Assembly: GCA_934446455.1 (NCBI GenBank)
Contig: CAKSEE010000001.1
Location: 1 to 64,000, forward strand
DNA: 64,000 nt
Source of the DNA: an uncultured Oscillospiraceae bacterium
GTDB lineage: Bacteria > Bacillota > Clostridia > Oscillospirales > Ruminococcaceae
Direction: 5' to 3'
Shown one piece after another: positions 45,025 through 53,174 of the stretch (its first letter is position 1; the number at the start of each line of letters is the position of its first letter). Below the pieces are notes generated by a model. It was not told the DNA's origin, did not search any database, and worked only from the letters and a program-made list of their open reading frames with translations. The position numbers and the translations under genes were made by a program.

Positions 45025-45846
45025 TTATTTACACCGTTCATATACCGGTAGAATGTTGTGCAGCTTCAGGAACTCATACAAAAACCTTGCTCCTTCGTGC
45101 GTCCAGCGAGTGTGAATGTACACATCGTCACTTTCGTTATTTTTTCTGAAACGCCTGTCAGTTTGAGTGTATCCACGGTCGGTGTATTCGTCAACGAGAA
45201 ACCAAGTTCCGTATGCCTTATACTGAATGCCGAGAATTGCCAGCATACGATTAAATTCGACAGCGGTCATTCTGTATGCGACGGCGATTTCCGATACGGT
45301 AATAAGGTTATCTCCGTCATCGCTGTGCATACTGACAAAATCAACCACTTCGGCGAGTGCGGTGTTTTCTTCGTTCAATCGGTGTATTTCTGTAATCAGC
45401 TTTTCGTTCTGATTGGCAATATCCTTTGACCGATGTTTTTCCTCTCTCAGCATACGGAACAGCTTTTCGGCTTCTTCCGTATCGTCCTCAACTCTGTTCA
45501 GCGTTTCCTCGGTAGCATAGGCTCCGTATTTTCTGATTGAAGGGAGGACTTCAGAAGTTACCCAGCGTTTGAACTGTTTAGCGGAAGGAAGCTTGCTTTT
45601 CAGTATCAAACTGTAAAGACCGCTTTCGTTAATCACGATTGTTTTTTGTGTTCCTGTTGAGCACCCGCCCTGAATTAGGGCGGGTGTTTTATCCTCGTCA
45701 TCGACGTGCTGTGCAATTGCATTTCTTGATTTGTTGTAACCGAGAGCATTAGCAACATCCTTACCAACAAACCACGGCTGACCGTCGATTGTTACCGTTC
45801 TGATTTCTCCGAACTGTTCGTTTTCAAAAACCTTAATTTCATTCAT
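45025..45846 (-). CDS. Phage-type antirepressor (BRO-N and KilAC/ANT domains)
   Basis: This 273-residue protein has a BRO-N domain (residues about 10-110, GQPWFVGKDVANALGYNKSRNAI and the WVTSEVLPSIRKYG end), a coiled-coil linker and a C-terminal KilAC-like DNA-binding domain (about 175-270). Such proteins relieve repression in prophages and conjugative elements. Its start overlaps the end of the MazF-like gene by 8 bases. Confidence 0.9.
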   Translation of the reverse strand: MNEIKVFENEQFGEIRTVTIDGQPWFVGKDVANALGYNKSRNAIAQHVDDEDKTPALIQGGCSTGTQKTIVINESGLYSLILKSKLPSAKQFKRWVTSEVLPSIRKYGAYATEETLNRVEDDTEEAEKLFRMLREEKHRSKDIANQNEKLITEIHRLNEENTALAEVVDFVSMHSDDGDNLITVSEIAVAYRMTAVEFNRMLAILGIQYKAYGTWFLVDEYTDRGYTQTDRRFRKNNESDDVYIHTRWTHEGARFLYEFLKLHNILPVYERCK

Positions 45847-46213
45847 TTGCGTTACCTCCGTTAAAATCGTTGTTCATTCCGAAGCTGACGGCGAGTGCCT
45901 TTTCAACCTCTGTAAGCTGTTCGTCGCTGATGCTGCAAATCATCTTGCCAAGTCTCGACTTGTCCATCACCTGTATCTGTTCAAGCAAAACCATCGAATC
46001 CTTGTTCAGCTTGTTGCTGTAAAGAGGAACGTGTACGGGAAGATTTCTTCTTTTCTTTGCCGAGGTTATCGGAGCGATGATTGTTGTGGGACTGTGCTTG
46101 TTTCCGACATCGTTCTGCAAAATCAGGACGGGACGTTTTCCACGCTGTTCACAACCTTTGCCGTTGAGGTAAGCTAAGTAAATCTGTCCCTTTTTCACTG
46201 TAAGCATTTTCAT
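45839..46213 (-). CDS. PemK/MazF-family toxin-like protein
   Basis: This 124-residue protein has the MazF/PemK fold signature (KGQIYLAYL, GKRPVLILQND, IAPITSAKKRRNLPVHV). Family members are sequence-specific endoribonucleases. No antitoxin gene is recognised beside it; the antirepressor is the only coupled neighbour. The family also includes element-encoded proteins without a clear toxin role. The start is placed at ATG 46213. Confidence 0.8.
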   Translation of the reverse strand: MKMLTVKKGQIYLAYLNGKGCEQRGKRPVLILQNDVGNKHSPTTIIAPITSAKKRRNLPVHVPLYSNKLNKDSMVLLEQIQVMDKSRLGKMICSISDEQLTEVEKALAVSFGMNNDFNGGNANE

Positions 46214-46252
46214 ACTTCCTTTCAAATATATTCATAGCAAACCACTATGTAA

Positions 46253-46282
46253 AAGCAGGCTGAAATAAAGTACAGCCTGCTT
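46253..46282 (-). terminator. Hairpin upstream of MazF-like gene
   Basis: aagcaggctg (46253-46262) pairs with cagcctgctt (46273-46282). On the minus strand ttttac follows. It may end transcription from further upstream. Confidence 0.55.
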
Positions 46283-46372
46283 AATCCTGTAATTTATAAG
46301 TAGTCCGTCATATTTGTTCTCAACACCCCTGACGGAGGGAACATCTCAAGCCGACTGCTTGCTAAAGCAATC

Positions 46373-46555
46373 TCATAGGACTTTAACCTCTACCCATTCC
46401 TGTGGGATAGCCGTTACCTTTTCGGTCTGAACGGAAGTATCATTATGCCTCTTGCCGGTTATGGCGTGATAGGAGCTGCCTATCATTATGAAGATTATTT
46501 CTCGCTCCGTCTTTTCAGATGTGCATTTGGTGTAGCGCCTAACGAATTTGGTCAA
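46373..46555 (-). CDS. Small unrecognised frame
   Basis: A 60-codon frame starts with TTG and ends ITGKRH...PQEWVEVKVL. The composition is protein-like, but no ribosome-binding site is visible. A second short frame (46539-46607, starting MSLIGISGIV) runs into it in another phase, so this may be the end of a decayed gene. Confidence 0.3.
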   Translation of the reverse strand: MTKFVRRYTKCTSEKTEREIIFIMIGSSYHAITGKRHNDTSVQTEKVTAIPQEWVEVKVL

Positions 46556-46761
46556 AACCGATGCTTTTGTCGTTGCCTACGATACCTGAAATGCCTATCA
46601 GTGACATCTTGGCGTAATCTTCTTCCCGCTTCCGCTTTCGCAGAGCAAGAGGAACGTAACTTGAGCGTTGTTATTCAATTTTCAATGTACTGTTGAGTGA
46701 GCTTTTTTGCGCCTCACTTTTATACGCCGAAAAAAAGAGGGGGTGGGCGAAAAAATCTTTC

Positions 46762-47265
46762 TTATTCTTCAAAAAATTTTCTGAGCTTTAACAACGCCTT
46801 TTCTCTACGATAGCTAAGTGTCTTTCTTGGGATATTCCAGATTTTTGACAAATCACGTTCGCTGATATGATTAAAATAGATTTGATAAGTAAGCTCCTTT
46901 TCCTCATCGGTAAGAGTAGAAAGAGCTTCGGGGAGCTTTTTTATCATCATTTCACGCCCAACCTTTTCATCTAAAGGCTCGGAGCTGTCTGCTATGAGAT
47001 TACATTCATTGAAGCCGTCTGCAATAAGACTCTCCATAGATACCACATTGTTTTTAATTGCAAGCTTTTGTCTGTACTGCTCACGGTTTTCCTCTTTATA
47101 GAAGTTGTAGTATGTAAGCTTATCAACCTCCATAATGGAATGACCGAGATTGATAAGATAAACCTTATCGTCGGAATTTTTCTTATAAGCCTGAAGCTCC
47201 TCCTCGGTAATCTGAATATAGCCTGCCTCTGTGTTGTTTCTGTCCTTGAAAACAAAGATATTCAT
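46762..47265 (-). CDS. Sigma-70 region 4-like protein
   Basis: This 167-residue protein has a C-terminal helix-turn-helix of region-4 type (about 115-165, ALSTLTDEEKELTYQIYF and ISERDLSKIWNIPRKTLSYRREKALLKLRK). The N-terminus (NTEAGYIQITEEELQAYKK) is unrelated to region 2. Such proteins in conjugative elements control element genes. GGAGGATACATAT precedes ATG 47265. The start overlaps the stop of the small upstream frame at 47262, so its translation may depend on that gene. Confidence 0.78.
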   Translation of the reverse strand: MNIFVFKDRNNTEAGYIQITEEELQAYKKNSDDKVYLINLGHSIMEVDKLTYYNFYKEENREQYRQKLAIKNNVVSMESLIADGFNECNLIADSSEPLDEKVGREMMIKKLPEALSTLTDEEKELTYQIYFNHISERDLSKIWNIPRKTLSYRREKALLKLRKFFEE

Positions 47266-47367
47266 ATATGTATCCTCCTGAAATCTTGAATTTTGATTGC
47301 TTTTCCGTTGAAATCAAAATCAAGCTCAGGGATACCGAGCGATTGCTTCGCTGTAAGACTTTTTCAT
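47262..47367 (-). CDS. Tiny gene with possible +1 frameshift at CCC TGA
   Basis: AAAGGAG lies 7 bases upstream of ATG 47367. The frame runs 13 codons (MKKSYSEAIARYP) to TGA at 47326-47328. If one base is skipped at TAT-CCC-TGA the frame continues ELDFDFNGKAIKIQDF..., and ends in a TGA that overlaps the ATG of the sigma-like gene by the classic ATGA arrangement. The 34-residue product looks protein-like. CCC TGA is a known shift-prone context of the kind used by prfB and antizyme genes. A simple one-base indel is the alternative. Confidence 0.5.
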
Positions 47368-47470
47368 CTGTCTGCTCCTTTTTCGGGCAACAAAAAAGGA
47401 CACACGGATAAATCCGCAAGTCCTTATCTGCGCCGACTTATATTAGCCGACAGATTTTGGGTATAAAAAA

Positions 47471-47498
47471 AGCCCTGCCGCATTTAAGCGACAAGGCT
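47471..47498 (-). terminator. Hairpin in leader of the sigma-like gene
   Basis: On the minus strand agccttgtcgc pairs with gcggcagggct, followed by ttttttt. It lies between a candidate promoter (TATAAT at 47564-47559, TGACTT upstream) and the tiny gene, so it could be an attenuator. Apart from this, 47368-47633 holds an inverted repeat tgactt/aagtca (47571-47586) at the -35 and no gene. Confidence 0.6.
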
Positions 47499-47633
47499 GT
47501 ATATACCAATATTCAATTTTAAGGCGTATGCAAAAGCACATAATCTGCCAGCATACTTATTATAACATATTGACTTTCGCAAGTCAGTACCACGAGTGTT
47601 CCATTTTTATCCCAATTTTTTCTCAAAAAAGTC

Positions 47634-48038
47634 TCAATTTTTTCTCACCTGAAAAAACTCTATTTGTTCGCTGAGAGGACCAAAGCAAAATGCAATTCGC
47701 GCATTTAACGGCGGATTAGAGGGGATAACAATATCCTTCGGCTCAATAAATACTTCATAGCCTGCTTCTTTGACCCGCTGAATACAAGCGTCCACATTAT
47801 CGGTTTCCAATGCGAAATGACGTATAATGCCGAGTTCGACCTCGTCAGAGGCATTTGTGAAGATTTCTATTGCTCCGTTCCCGGTATCAAACATCACGCC
47901 GTCAGGCTCGTTCTCGCCCCAAGTGCGAAGAACACGCAAGCCGAGAACATCTCTGTAAAAGGATATAACCTTTTGATACTGCTCTCCCTTACGGCATTTC
48001 ATAGAAACGTGATGAATGCCTTTGATAAGCTGTTCCAT
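47634..48038 (-). CDS. VOC (glyoxalase-like) family protein
   Basis: This 134-residue vicinal-oxygen-chelate protein begins KGIHHVSMKC and has a second half with HFALETDNVDACIQRV. It shows the expected His and Glu metal ligands (His9 or His10 and the His in RHFALE). The reaction is not predictable. It follows the WYL regulator by 4 bases and is probably its target. Confidence 0.85.
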   Translation of the reverse strand: MEQLIKGIHHVSMKCRKGEQYQKVISFYRDVLGLRVLRTWGENEPDGVMFDTGNGAIEIFTNASDEVELGIIRHFALETDNVDACIQRVKEAGYEVFIEPKDIVIPSNPPLNARIAFCFGPLSEQIEFFQVRKN

Positions 48039-48042
48039 TCTT

Positions 48043-49035
48043 TTATTCTCCCATCTGTGAAAGCACCAACTTCAAGTGCTGTATGTATTTCAATCTTAAT
48101 TCACACGGCTCAACTATTTCAGCCATTGTTCCAAATTGAAACAACCAACCGAAGAAAGGTTCAGGCTGTTCGGCTTTTACCTTAACTCTGACCGTGAAAT
48201 GGCTGTCACCGTCGGCAACGATAGTGATATTCTTACCGAAACGGTCAATAACAGCATTAATAAGCTTATTATCGAAACGAAGCTTTACATCCTGTGTTTC
48301 TCCGCTGAACATCGAAAAAGACGAGTTCATATAATCAGCAACAATGAATTTCTCAGGCTTCGGATTTGCCTTTTCATCAAGTATTTCCACACTTTCCATA
48401 CGGTCAATACGGAAATTTGAGATACAATCTCTCTTATCGTAGAACGCAATCATATAGTAACGCTCATCGTCCCAAGCCAAAGCATAGGGCGAGCATATAC
48501 GGATACCGTCACGATATTTTTTCTTTTTTTCTAAATCATAGTCAAAGTATTTGAACTTAATCTTTTTGCCATCGGCAATGGCGTTGTGGATTACATCAAC
48601 ATTGAGATAAATTCTTTCATTCATCGCCTTTACACGATTGGTTACATACACTTGTCGCTGTATCTGCTTTGCTTCGTAAACACTCGAAAGGCTTTCGATT
48701 TTCTTCAGAAGCTCCGAGGATTTCTTTTCCGTGAGAAAGCGGGAGGAAGAAACGGCATCGGCAAGCAGCTTTAATTCGGGCAGTTCAAAATCCCGGCTTG
48801 CAACATAGTAGCCGGAACTATTGCCTTTTAACTGGACTATATCAAGTCCAAAGGTTTTCAAGGCTTCTATATCCTCGTAAATAGCTTTTCTTCCTGCGGA
48901 AATTCCGTAAAGTTCAAGCTGCGAGATTATTTCGGGCATACTTATGTAATGCTGCTCGTCCGTTTTTTCAAGCAGTATTTTGTATAGGTATAGGATTTTT
49001 AAGCGTTGATGGGTAGTTCTTGCTTCGTCAGACAT
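48043..49035 (-). CDS. WYL-domain transcription regulator
   Basis: This 330-residue protein has an N-terminal winged helix (to about 75, with SMPEIISQLELYGISAGRKAIYEDIEAL) and a WYL domain (about 150-235, GIRICSPYALAWDDERYYMIAFYD). WYL regulators bind nucleotides or nucleic-acid signals and often control defence or repair genes. It overlaps the upstream membrane-protein gene by 8 bases and leads into the VOC gene. Confidence 0.9.
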   Translation of the reverse strand: MSDEARTTHQRLKILYLYKILLEKTDEQHYISMPEIISQLELYGISAGRKAIYEDIEALKTFGLDIVQLKGNSSGYYVASRDFELPELKLLADAVSSSRFLTEKKSSELLKKIESLSSVYEAKQIQRQVYVTNRVKAMNERIYLNVDVIHNAIADGKKIKFKYFDYDLEKKKKYRDGIRICSPYALAWDDERYYMIAFYDKRDCISNFRIDRMESVEILDEKANPKPEKFIVADYMNSSFSMFSGETQDVKLRFDNKLINAVIDRFGKNITIVADGDSHFTVRVKVKAEQPEPFFGWLFQFGTMAEIVEPCELRLKYIQHLKLVLSQMGE

Positions 49036-49408
49036 TTTTATCCACCGCCTTTTTCTTATTTATAAATCTCATTAGAGCTACTGCGGATATACAGATAATT
49101 ACTGTTAAGGAAATACCACACATTGACATAACAATTATTTCTCGATTTGCAAGGACAAATTTTCCTGCCAAAACAACAAAATATGTGACTGCCCAAATAA
49201 CAACGAAAAAAACAAATCGAATAAGCCAATGCAGAAAAGAGCCAGTTCCTCTACCGGAAATAAAACCGCCATTATACAAATCTCCGACTTTACTGTACGC
49301 AAGCTTGTATGCAAGCCAATTGATGACAACCAGAATTAAGTATTCATAATACCATTCAATAGGCAACCCTAAAGGGTCAGTTGCCAGTTCAAACAAAAAC
49401 TTATACAT
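49028..49408 (-). CDS. Three-helix membrane protein, unknown
   Basis: This 126-residue protein starts MYKFLFELATDPLGLP and has three hydrophobic helices (about 20-38, 58-80 and 92-115). The gene lies between an HD-domain gene and the WYL regulator, overlapping both at its ends, so all appear to be one operon. The start at 49408 fits AAAGGA better than the ATG at 49411. The family is not recognised. Confidence 0.65.
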   Translation of the reverse strand: MYKFLFELATDPLGLPIEWYYEYLILVVINWLAYKLAYSKVGDLYNGGFISGRGTGSFLHWLIRFVFFVVIWAVTYFVVLAGKFVLANREIIVMSMCGISLTVIICISAVALMRFINKKKAVDKNV

Positions 49409-49977
49409 CATTTTCCTTTCTCTATGACAAATGTACTCCAAGTATCTGCATACTGCAACAGGAACAGCAATGGGCATTCCTTCGTTGCAACGGATTTATT
49501 ATCATCCACATACTGACCGTCGTGATACATAATAGCCTGAGTTTCTTCCTCGGTTAACGGAAACCGTGGCAGAATGAAGTACAAGCTGCGAAGCGGAATA
49601 CTCATATAGGTCATATTGTTATTTACGCTGTACGGAATACTCGGCTCTTTTCCGTTCTTGCCGTTGTTTTTCACATACATTGGATTAGACGGCTCACCGA
49701 CCTTACCCAAATCGTGAAACAGGGCTGTAATTATGCAGCTATCATCGCTGATTTCAGGAGCAACAGCGCTCTTTAGCTTCAGCATCGTTTCGCATACATT
49801 AAGCGAATGTTCCAGTAAGCCGCTTTCCCTGCAAAGATGAAAACGTGAGCTTGCCGGAGCTGTCAGATACTCTGTTTCTTCCTCGGCAAATTTGCAAAGG
49901 GCTTCAAACTCGGTTCTGCGCTCCTTTACAAGAGATTTCAGATATTCATAACGCTCTGTAAGTGTAATATAAATCAC
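49408..49977 (-). CDS. HD-domain phosphohydrolase
   Basis: This 189-residue protein carries an HD site: H57 in LLEHSLN, H88-D89 in LFHDLGK, a later His-Asp in IMYHDGQY and Asp in LLQYADTWS. HD proteins of this size in conjugative elements are common but uncharacterised. The start is uncertain. GTG 49977 lies directly against GAAAGGG, so translation may begin a few codons further on or be coupled to the HIRAN gene upstream. Confidence 0.82.
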   Translation of the reverse strand: MIYITLTERYEYLKSLVKERRTEFEALCKFAEEETEYLTAPASSRFHLCRESGLLEHSLNVCETMLKLKSAVAPEISDDSCIITALFHDLGKVGEPSNPMYVKNNGKNGKEPSIPYSVNNNMTYMSIPLRSLYFILPRFPLTEEETQAIMYHDGQYVDDNKSVATKECPLLFLLQYADTWSTFVIEKGK

Positions 49978-49986
49978 CCTTTCAAG

Positions 49987-50412
49987 TTATCCCTTAAAAC
50001 CAATTGGGTTCTTTGTAGATTTCTTCTTTTTAGGCTTTTCGTCCTCAACTGCAATTGCTTTGATTTCTTCGTCATTATCTGTGCTGTCATCATCATTATC
50101 TTCTTCCACATCGTCCTTATCAAGAACAAGGGCAATGACAGAACTGTGAGTTACGAACATTACTCTTGCGTAAGCGTAATCTTCGATTTTGTCATAGAGC
50201 CTGCCTGCACTTATCGTTCCCTGATAAACCGTATTTGTGCTATTGGCAACATAACCGATTTTATCAATAAAGGGAAGAAATGCAACGATAGCTTCGTTGT
50301 CATATTCATTATCAGGTTCTTTAATGAGCTTGATAACTCTGCCAATCTCAAAGGGCTTTGCTCCGTAGTAATGATTGAGTCCCGTAATGGTTACGAAATA
50401 TGTTTTATCCAT
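49987..50412 (-). CDS. HIRAN-domain protein
   Basis: This 141-residue protein has an N-terminal HIRAN domain (about 1-95, TGLNHYYGAKPF, EPDNEYDNEAIVAFLP, IGYVANSTNTVYQGT), known to bind DNA 3' ends. An acidic stretch and a Lys-rich tail follow. AAGGAGG precedes ATG 50412. It heads the HIRAN-HD-membrane-WYL-VOC run. Confidence 0.9.
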   Translation of the reverse strand: MDKTYFVTITGLNHYYGAKPFEIGRVIKLIKEPDNEYDNEAIVAFLPFIDKIGYVANSTNTVYQGTISAGRLYDKIEDYAYARVMFVTHSSVIALVLDKDDVEEDNDDDSTDNDEEIKAIAVEDEKPKKKKSTKNPIGFKG

Positions 50413-50459
50413 AAAGATACCTCCTTGAAAAGCAACGGTTTTTCCTCTTTATCTCATTA

Positions 50460-50486
50460 TAACATATTCCGCTGTATCATTTTCAG
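50460..50486 (-). promoter_or_regulatory. Promoter of HIRAN operon
   Basis: On the minus strand ctgaaaatgatacagcgg lies before a TATAAT at about 50463-50458. Nearly the same block, ctgaaaatgacacagcgg then TATAAT, recurs at about 51211-51236. This suggests two copies of one regulated promoter. Confidence 0.5.
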
Positions 50487-50539
50487 GACAACGGCTATTC
50501 TGAAAAAGAAAAGGTTTCTTCTTCAAGGTCTATATCAAT

Positions 50540-51046
50540 TCATCTTCCGAGAAAGTCACTCCTCGGATTATAGCATACATTGTAATCGTATCCCCGTGCG
50601 TTCATATCTTCCATTTTAATGAGAAGTAAGTCGTGAGGAACACAAAGGTATCGTGCAAGCTGTTCGCTTGTAAAGCCATAATATGTATTATGTTTTACGT
50701 CATCGTCACTTATAATGAAATTAGCCGCAAAGGTATTCGCTTCAATTTCCAATTTGGATGTCATATCATAAAGTGTGTGTTCTTTGAAAGTTGTAACGGC
50801 GTGGTGTCTGTGCATAAAGTGATGTCCGAGTTCGTGGAACATAACCACCTTTTCCATAAACTCATCAAGTTTGTCGTTAAGGAAAATGTATGGATTTCTT
50901 TCCATAACCGTGTACATTCCCTTCATAGCTTCAAAGCTTCTGTAGATTATTTCAATACCGCACATATCCGCAATCTCATACGGATTATTTGTGTGATATT
51001 TGCGTTTTACTTTTTCGACGAGCTTGTAAATATCATTTTTGTACAT
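50540..51046 (-). CDS. ImmA/IrrE-family metallopeptidase
   Basis: This 168-residue protein has the HExxH zinc site (H71-E72-L-G-H75 in MFHELGHHFMH) and the family Glu in LEIEANTFAANFII. In ICEBs1, ImmA cleaves the repressor ImmR to switch the element on. The Xre gene upstream is the natural partner. Confidence 0.9.
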   Translation of the reverse strand: MYKNDIYKLVEKVKRKYHTNNPYEIADMCGIEIIYRSFEAMKGMYTVMERNPYIFLNDKLDEFMEKVVMFHELGHHFMHRHHAVTTFKEHTLYDMTSKLEIEANTFAANFIISDDDVKHNTYYGFTSEQLARYLCVPHDLLLIKMEDMNARGYDYNVCYNPRSDFLGR

Positions 51047-51096
51047 ATCTCACCAACCTTTCGTGGGTGCGGGCAAATTCGTACTCTTATTGTTAT

Positions 51097-51236
51097 TATA
51101 TCATAGCCGTAAGGCTGTGATATAATTGTCCGATACGCACGGAGCAAATCTTTGATTTGCGTATGTGCGAGGACAATTGAAATAACATATAATAAACGCT
51201 TGCGTTTATTATATCATATCCGCTGTGTCATTTTCA
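51097..51236. repeat. Cluster of dyads between immA-like and immR-like genes
   Basis: tatatca-agcc-gtaa-ggct-tgatata forms a hairpin at 51097-51124. tgtcc/ggaca with gcaaatc/gatttgc forms a larger imperfect dyad at about 51127-51177. A perfect 13-base stem (ataataaacgc type, 51187-51199 with 51202-51214) closes the block. They could be terminators, operators or a processing site. Confidence 0.55.
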
Positions 51237-51256
51237 GCCCAATGACTTTTACGTCC

Positions 51257-51685
51257 TTATTTATTTTCGTTATCCTCCGAATCGTTCTTACGATATTTTT
51301 TAGGCGTATACTTCTTGTTCTTAATCTTTGAACGCCAGTATGCTTCCTGAAGCGCTTCCATAACATTTGCCTTATCTTCTTCGGATATATCGCCGCCCGC
51401 AAAGAGTGCGGTTGCATTTTCAATAAGCATTTCAGCACTTGCTTTTCCTCTTGCGCCGTACTTTTCTTTTGCAGCCATAATGAAATTATCGCTGTCATTG
51501 ACAAGGTCGTCAACATCAACTTCAAGCACACTTGCTATTCTGGTCACTACATCAATTCTTGGAGTTCTCGTTCCCATCTCGTAATTCTGAATAGCACGGG
51601 TTGTTATTCTCACCTTTTTTGCAAGCTCAATCTGAGTTAAGCCCTTGATTTTTCTTAACCGTGCAATTTTATCCTTGAGTTCCAT
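51257..51685 (-). CDS. Xre-family repressor, ImmR-like
   Basis: This 142-residue protein has an N-terminal Cro/C1 helix-turn-helix (GLTQIELAKKVRITTRAIQNYEMGTRTPR, residues about 15-43) and a basic Lys-rich tail. It is paired with the ImmA-like peptidase downstream and divergent from the regulator at 51877. GTTCGT/ACGAAC sites between the two genes are likely its operators. Confidence 0.85.
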   Translation of the reverse strand: MELKDKIARLRKIKGLTQIELAKKVRITTRAIQNYEMGTRTPRIDVVTRIASVLEVDVDDLVNDSDNFIMAAKEKYGARGKASAEMLIENATALFAGGDISEEDKANVMEALQEAYWRSKIKNKKYTPKKYRKNDSEDNENK

Positions 51686-51707
51686 AAAGCTTCCTCCATT
51701 TTATAGT

Positions 51708-51824
51708 GTTCGTGTTTTACGAACAAAATTTCAAATAACATATTGACATTTTACCGAGCAACAAGTATAATGTAATTGTGATTATGTTCGTCTATATTAT
51801 ATCATCAAACGAACGCATTGTCAA
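51708..51824. promoter_or_regulatory. Divergent promoters with GTTCGT/ACGAAC operators
   Basis: The rightward promoter is TTGACA (51743-51748), 17 bases, TATAAT (51766-51771). The leftward promoter is TTGACA (51824-51819), 17 bases, TATAAT (51801-51796). Two dyads of GTTCGT and ACGAAC lie at 51708-51724 and 51786-51814. The second straddles the leftward -10. This is the layout of an ICE or phage genetic switch. Confidence 0.8.
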
Positions 51825-51876
51825 TACGTTTTTGAGAAAAAATTGTTGGCAGTGCAGACAGAACGGAGGTAAATCA

Positions 51877-52383
51877 ATGAATAGCAATACAATAGTATGT
51901 GACAAAAATAAAGAGAAAATGATTAGGTCGCTTCTGAAGCTGTACCGAAAAATACTCCATACGGTTAATAACAATCTTGTTTTTCTTGACGAGGAAGTCT
52001 ATGTGAGCAGCCGAAAACATCTCTCGGACATTGTTGAAGGTCTTGTTCTGTTTGAAAGCAAAAAGGACGAACAGAAGTTCCACGAAAGAGTGTGCGTGTA
52101 CTACAAAGACCTTGAACTTTTGAAGTTGCTTGAAACTGTCGTAATAATGGTCAGGGACTATCCCGATGGCGGCAGGTCGTATTACAAAATTCTCCAAATG
52201 CTCTATTTTGATAATTTTGATTATGACAACGACGAGATAATGAGCATACTTGAAATATCCCGTTCAACATATTATCGTCTTTTGAAAAAAGCATACATCT
52301 GCTTTTATTATCACCTTATAGGTGTTTTGAGAAGTGAAAACATTGATTTTCACGAAAATGCGTTTCCGTGTAACCGCTTCTAA
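51877..52383 (+). CDS. ArpU/sigma-like helix-turn-helix regulator
   Basis: This 168-residue protein ends with a helix-turn-helix of sigma region-4 type (about 110-160, YDNDEIMSILEISRSTYYRLLKKAYICFY). Such proteins control late genes in phages (ArpU) or conjugative elements. GGAGG precedes ATG 51877. It is driven by the rightward promoter under ImmR-type control, so it is probably the element's activator. Confidence 0.7.
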   Translation: MNSNTIVCDKNKEKMIRSLLKLYRKILHTVNNNLVFLDEEVYVSSRKHLSDIVEGLVLFESKKDEQKFHERVCVYYKDLELLKLLETVVIMVRDYPDGGRSYYKILQMLYFDNFDYDNDEIMSILEISRSTYYRLLKKAYICFYYHLIGVLRSENIDFHENAFPCNRF

Positions 52384-52524
52384 TCATTGATAGAGCTGCT
52401 CTAAAATGATTTTTCTTTAAAAAATTGTTCAAAGCACTGCGGTGCGAGGGGTTGACAGCAAGCATATGCTTTATTCCTATTGTGCTAAAACCAAATAGCA
52501 GATTTTGAATTTGCTTTTTTAACA

Positions 52525-52918
52525 TGTTTATTATATGAGACTCTTAAATCGCTTATTGATGCGTATTGGAGCTTTCTTGAAACCATTGACGCACCGAAAG
52601 GTTCAGCAATTTACAAGGCTGTTTTTTTACTCAACAAACCAAAAGAACAGCTTAATAATGTACCCCCTCGACAGCCGAATTGAATTTACGAATAACCTTG
52701 CTGAACGTGTGATAAAGACGTTTGTGTTAGGCAGGAAAAACTGGCTTTTTTCGGATACGGATAAGGGCAATGACAGAAATGCAAAATGTTACAGCATTAT
52801 TGAATCGGCAAAGGCAAATAATATCAATGTTTTCGAGTTCCTTACACCTATTCTGACGGAGCTTTCGAAGTATGAGAACAAACCAACAAACGAACAGATT
52901 GAACAGTTTTTGCCATGA
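52525..52918 (+). pseudogene. IS66-family transposase remnant
   Basis: The C-terminal end of an IS66 transposase is visible. The first piece (LYETLKSLIDAYWSFLET) is followed after a one-base shift in the ccccc tract near 52666 by PLDSRIEFTNNLAERVIK and VLGRKNWLFSDTDKG, the highly conserved IS66 end. The N-terminal two-thirds are absent, so the element is dead. Confidence 0.85.
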
Positions 52919-52957
52919 CCGAAATCATTGTCGGATTATTGCCTAACTAAATATGCT

Positions 52958-52990
52958 AAACGCCATGGTTCCTTTCGGCTATGGCGTTTT
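52958..52990 (+). terminator. Terminator after IS66 remnant
   Basis: aaacgccat (52958-52966) pairs with atggcgttt (52981-52989). Confidence 0.65.
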
Positions 52991-53104
52991 CTGTCTAAGA
53001 GAGTCTATGGAGTTGATTGGAGTTTTTGAAACACTGGATTATCGGGAGGATACCAAACAAATGATTATTTTGAGTTATTCTATTTGTATATGAGCATAAA
53101 AATA

Positions 53105-53153
53105 ACACAGGAATATAATCAACGATTCAAAATCGTGGTTATGTTCCTGTGTT
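53105..53153 (-). terminator. Long hairpin after the agr-linked lipoprotein
   Basis: acacaggaatataatcaacga pairs imperfectly with its complement ending ttcctgtgt, spanning 53105-53153. It closes the agr transcription unit. Confidence 0.7.
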
Positions 53154-53174
53154 TATTATACTTTAGATGTTATT

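Noticed and set aside
46445..46696. An 83-codon plus-strand frame between the MazF-like and sigma-like genes.
   Set aside because: It lacks a start signal and overlaps minus-strand frames that look more protein-like.
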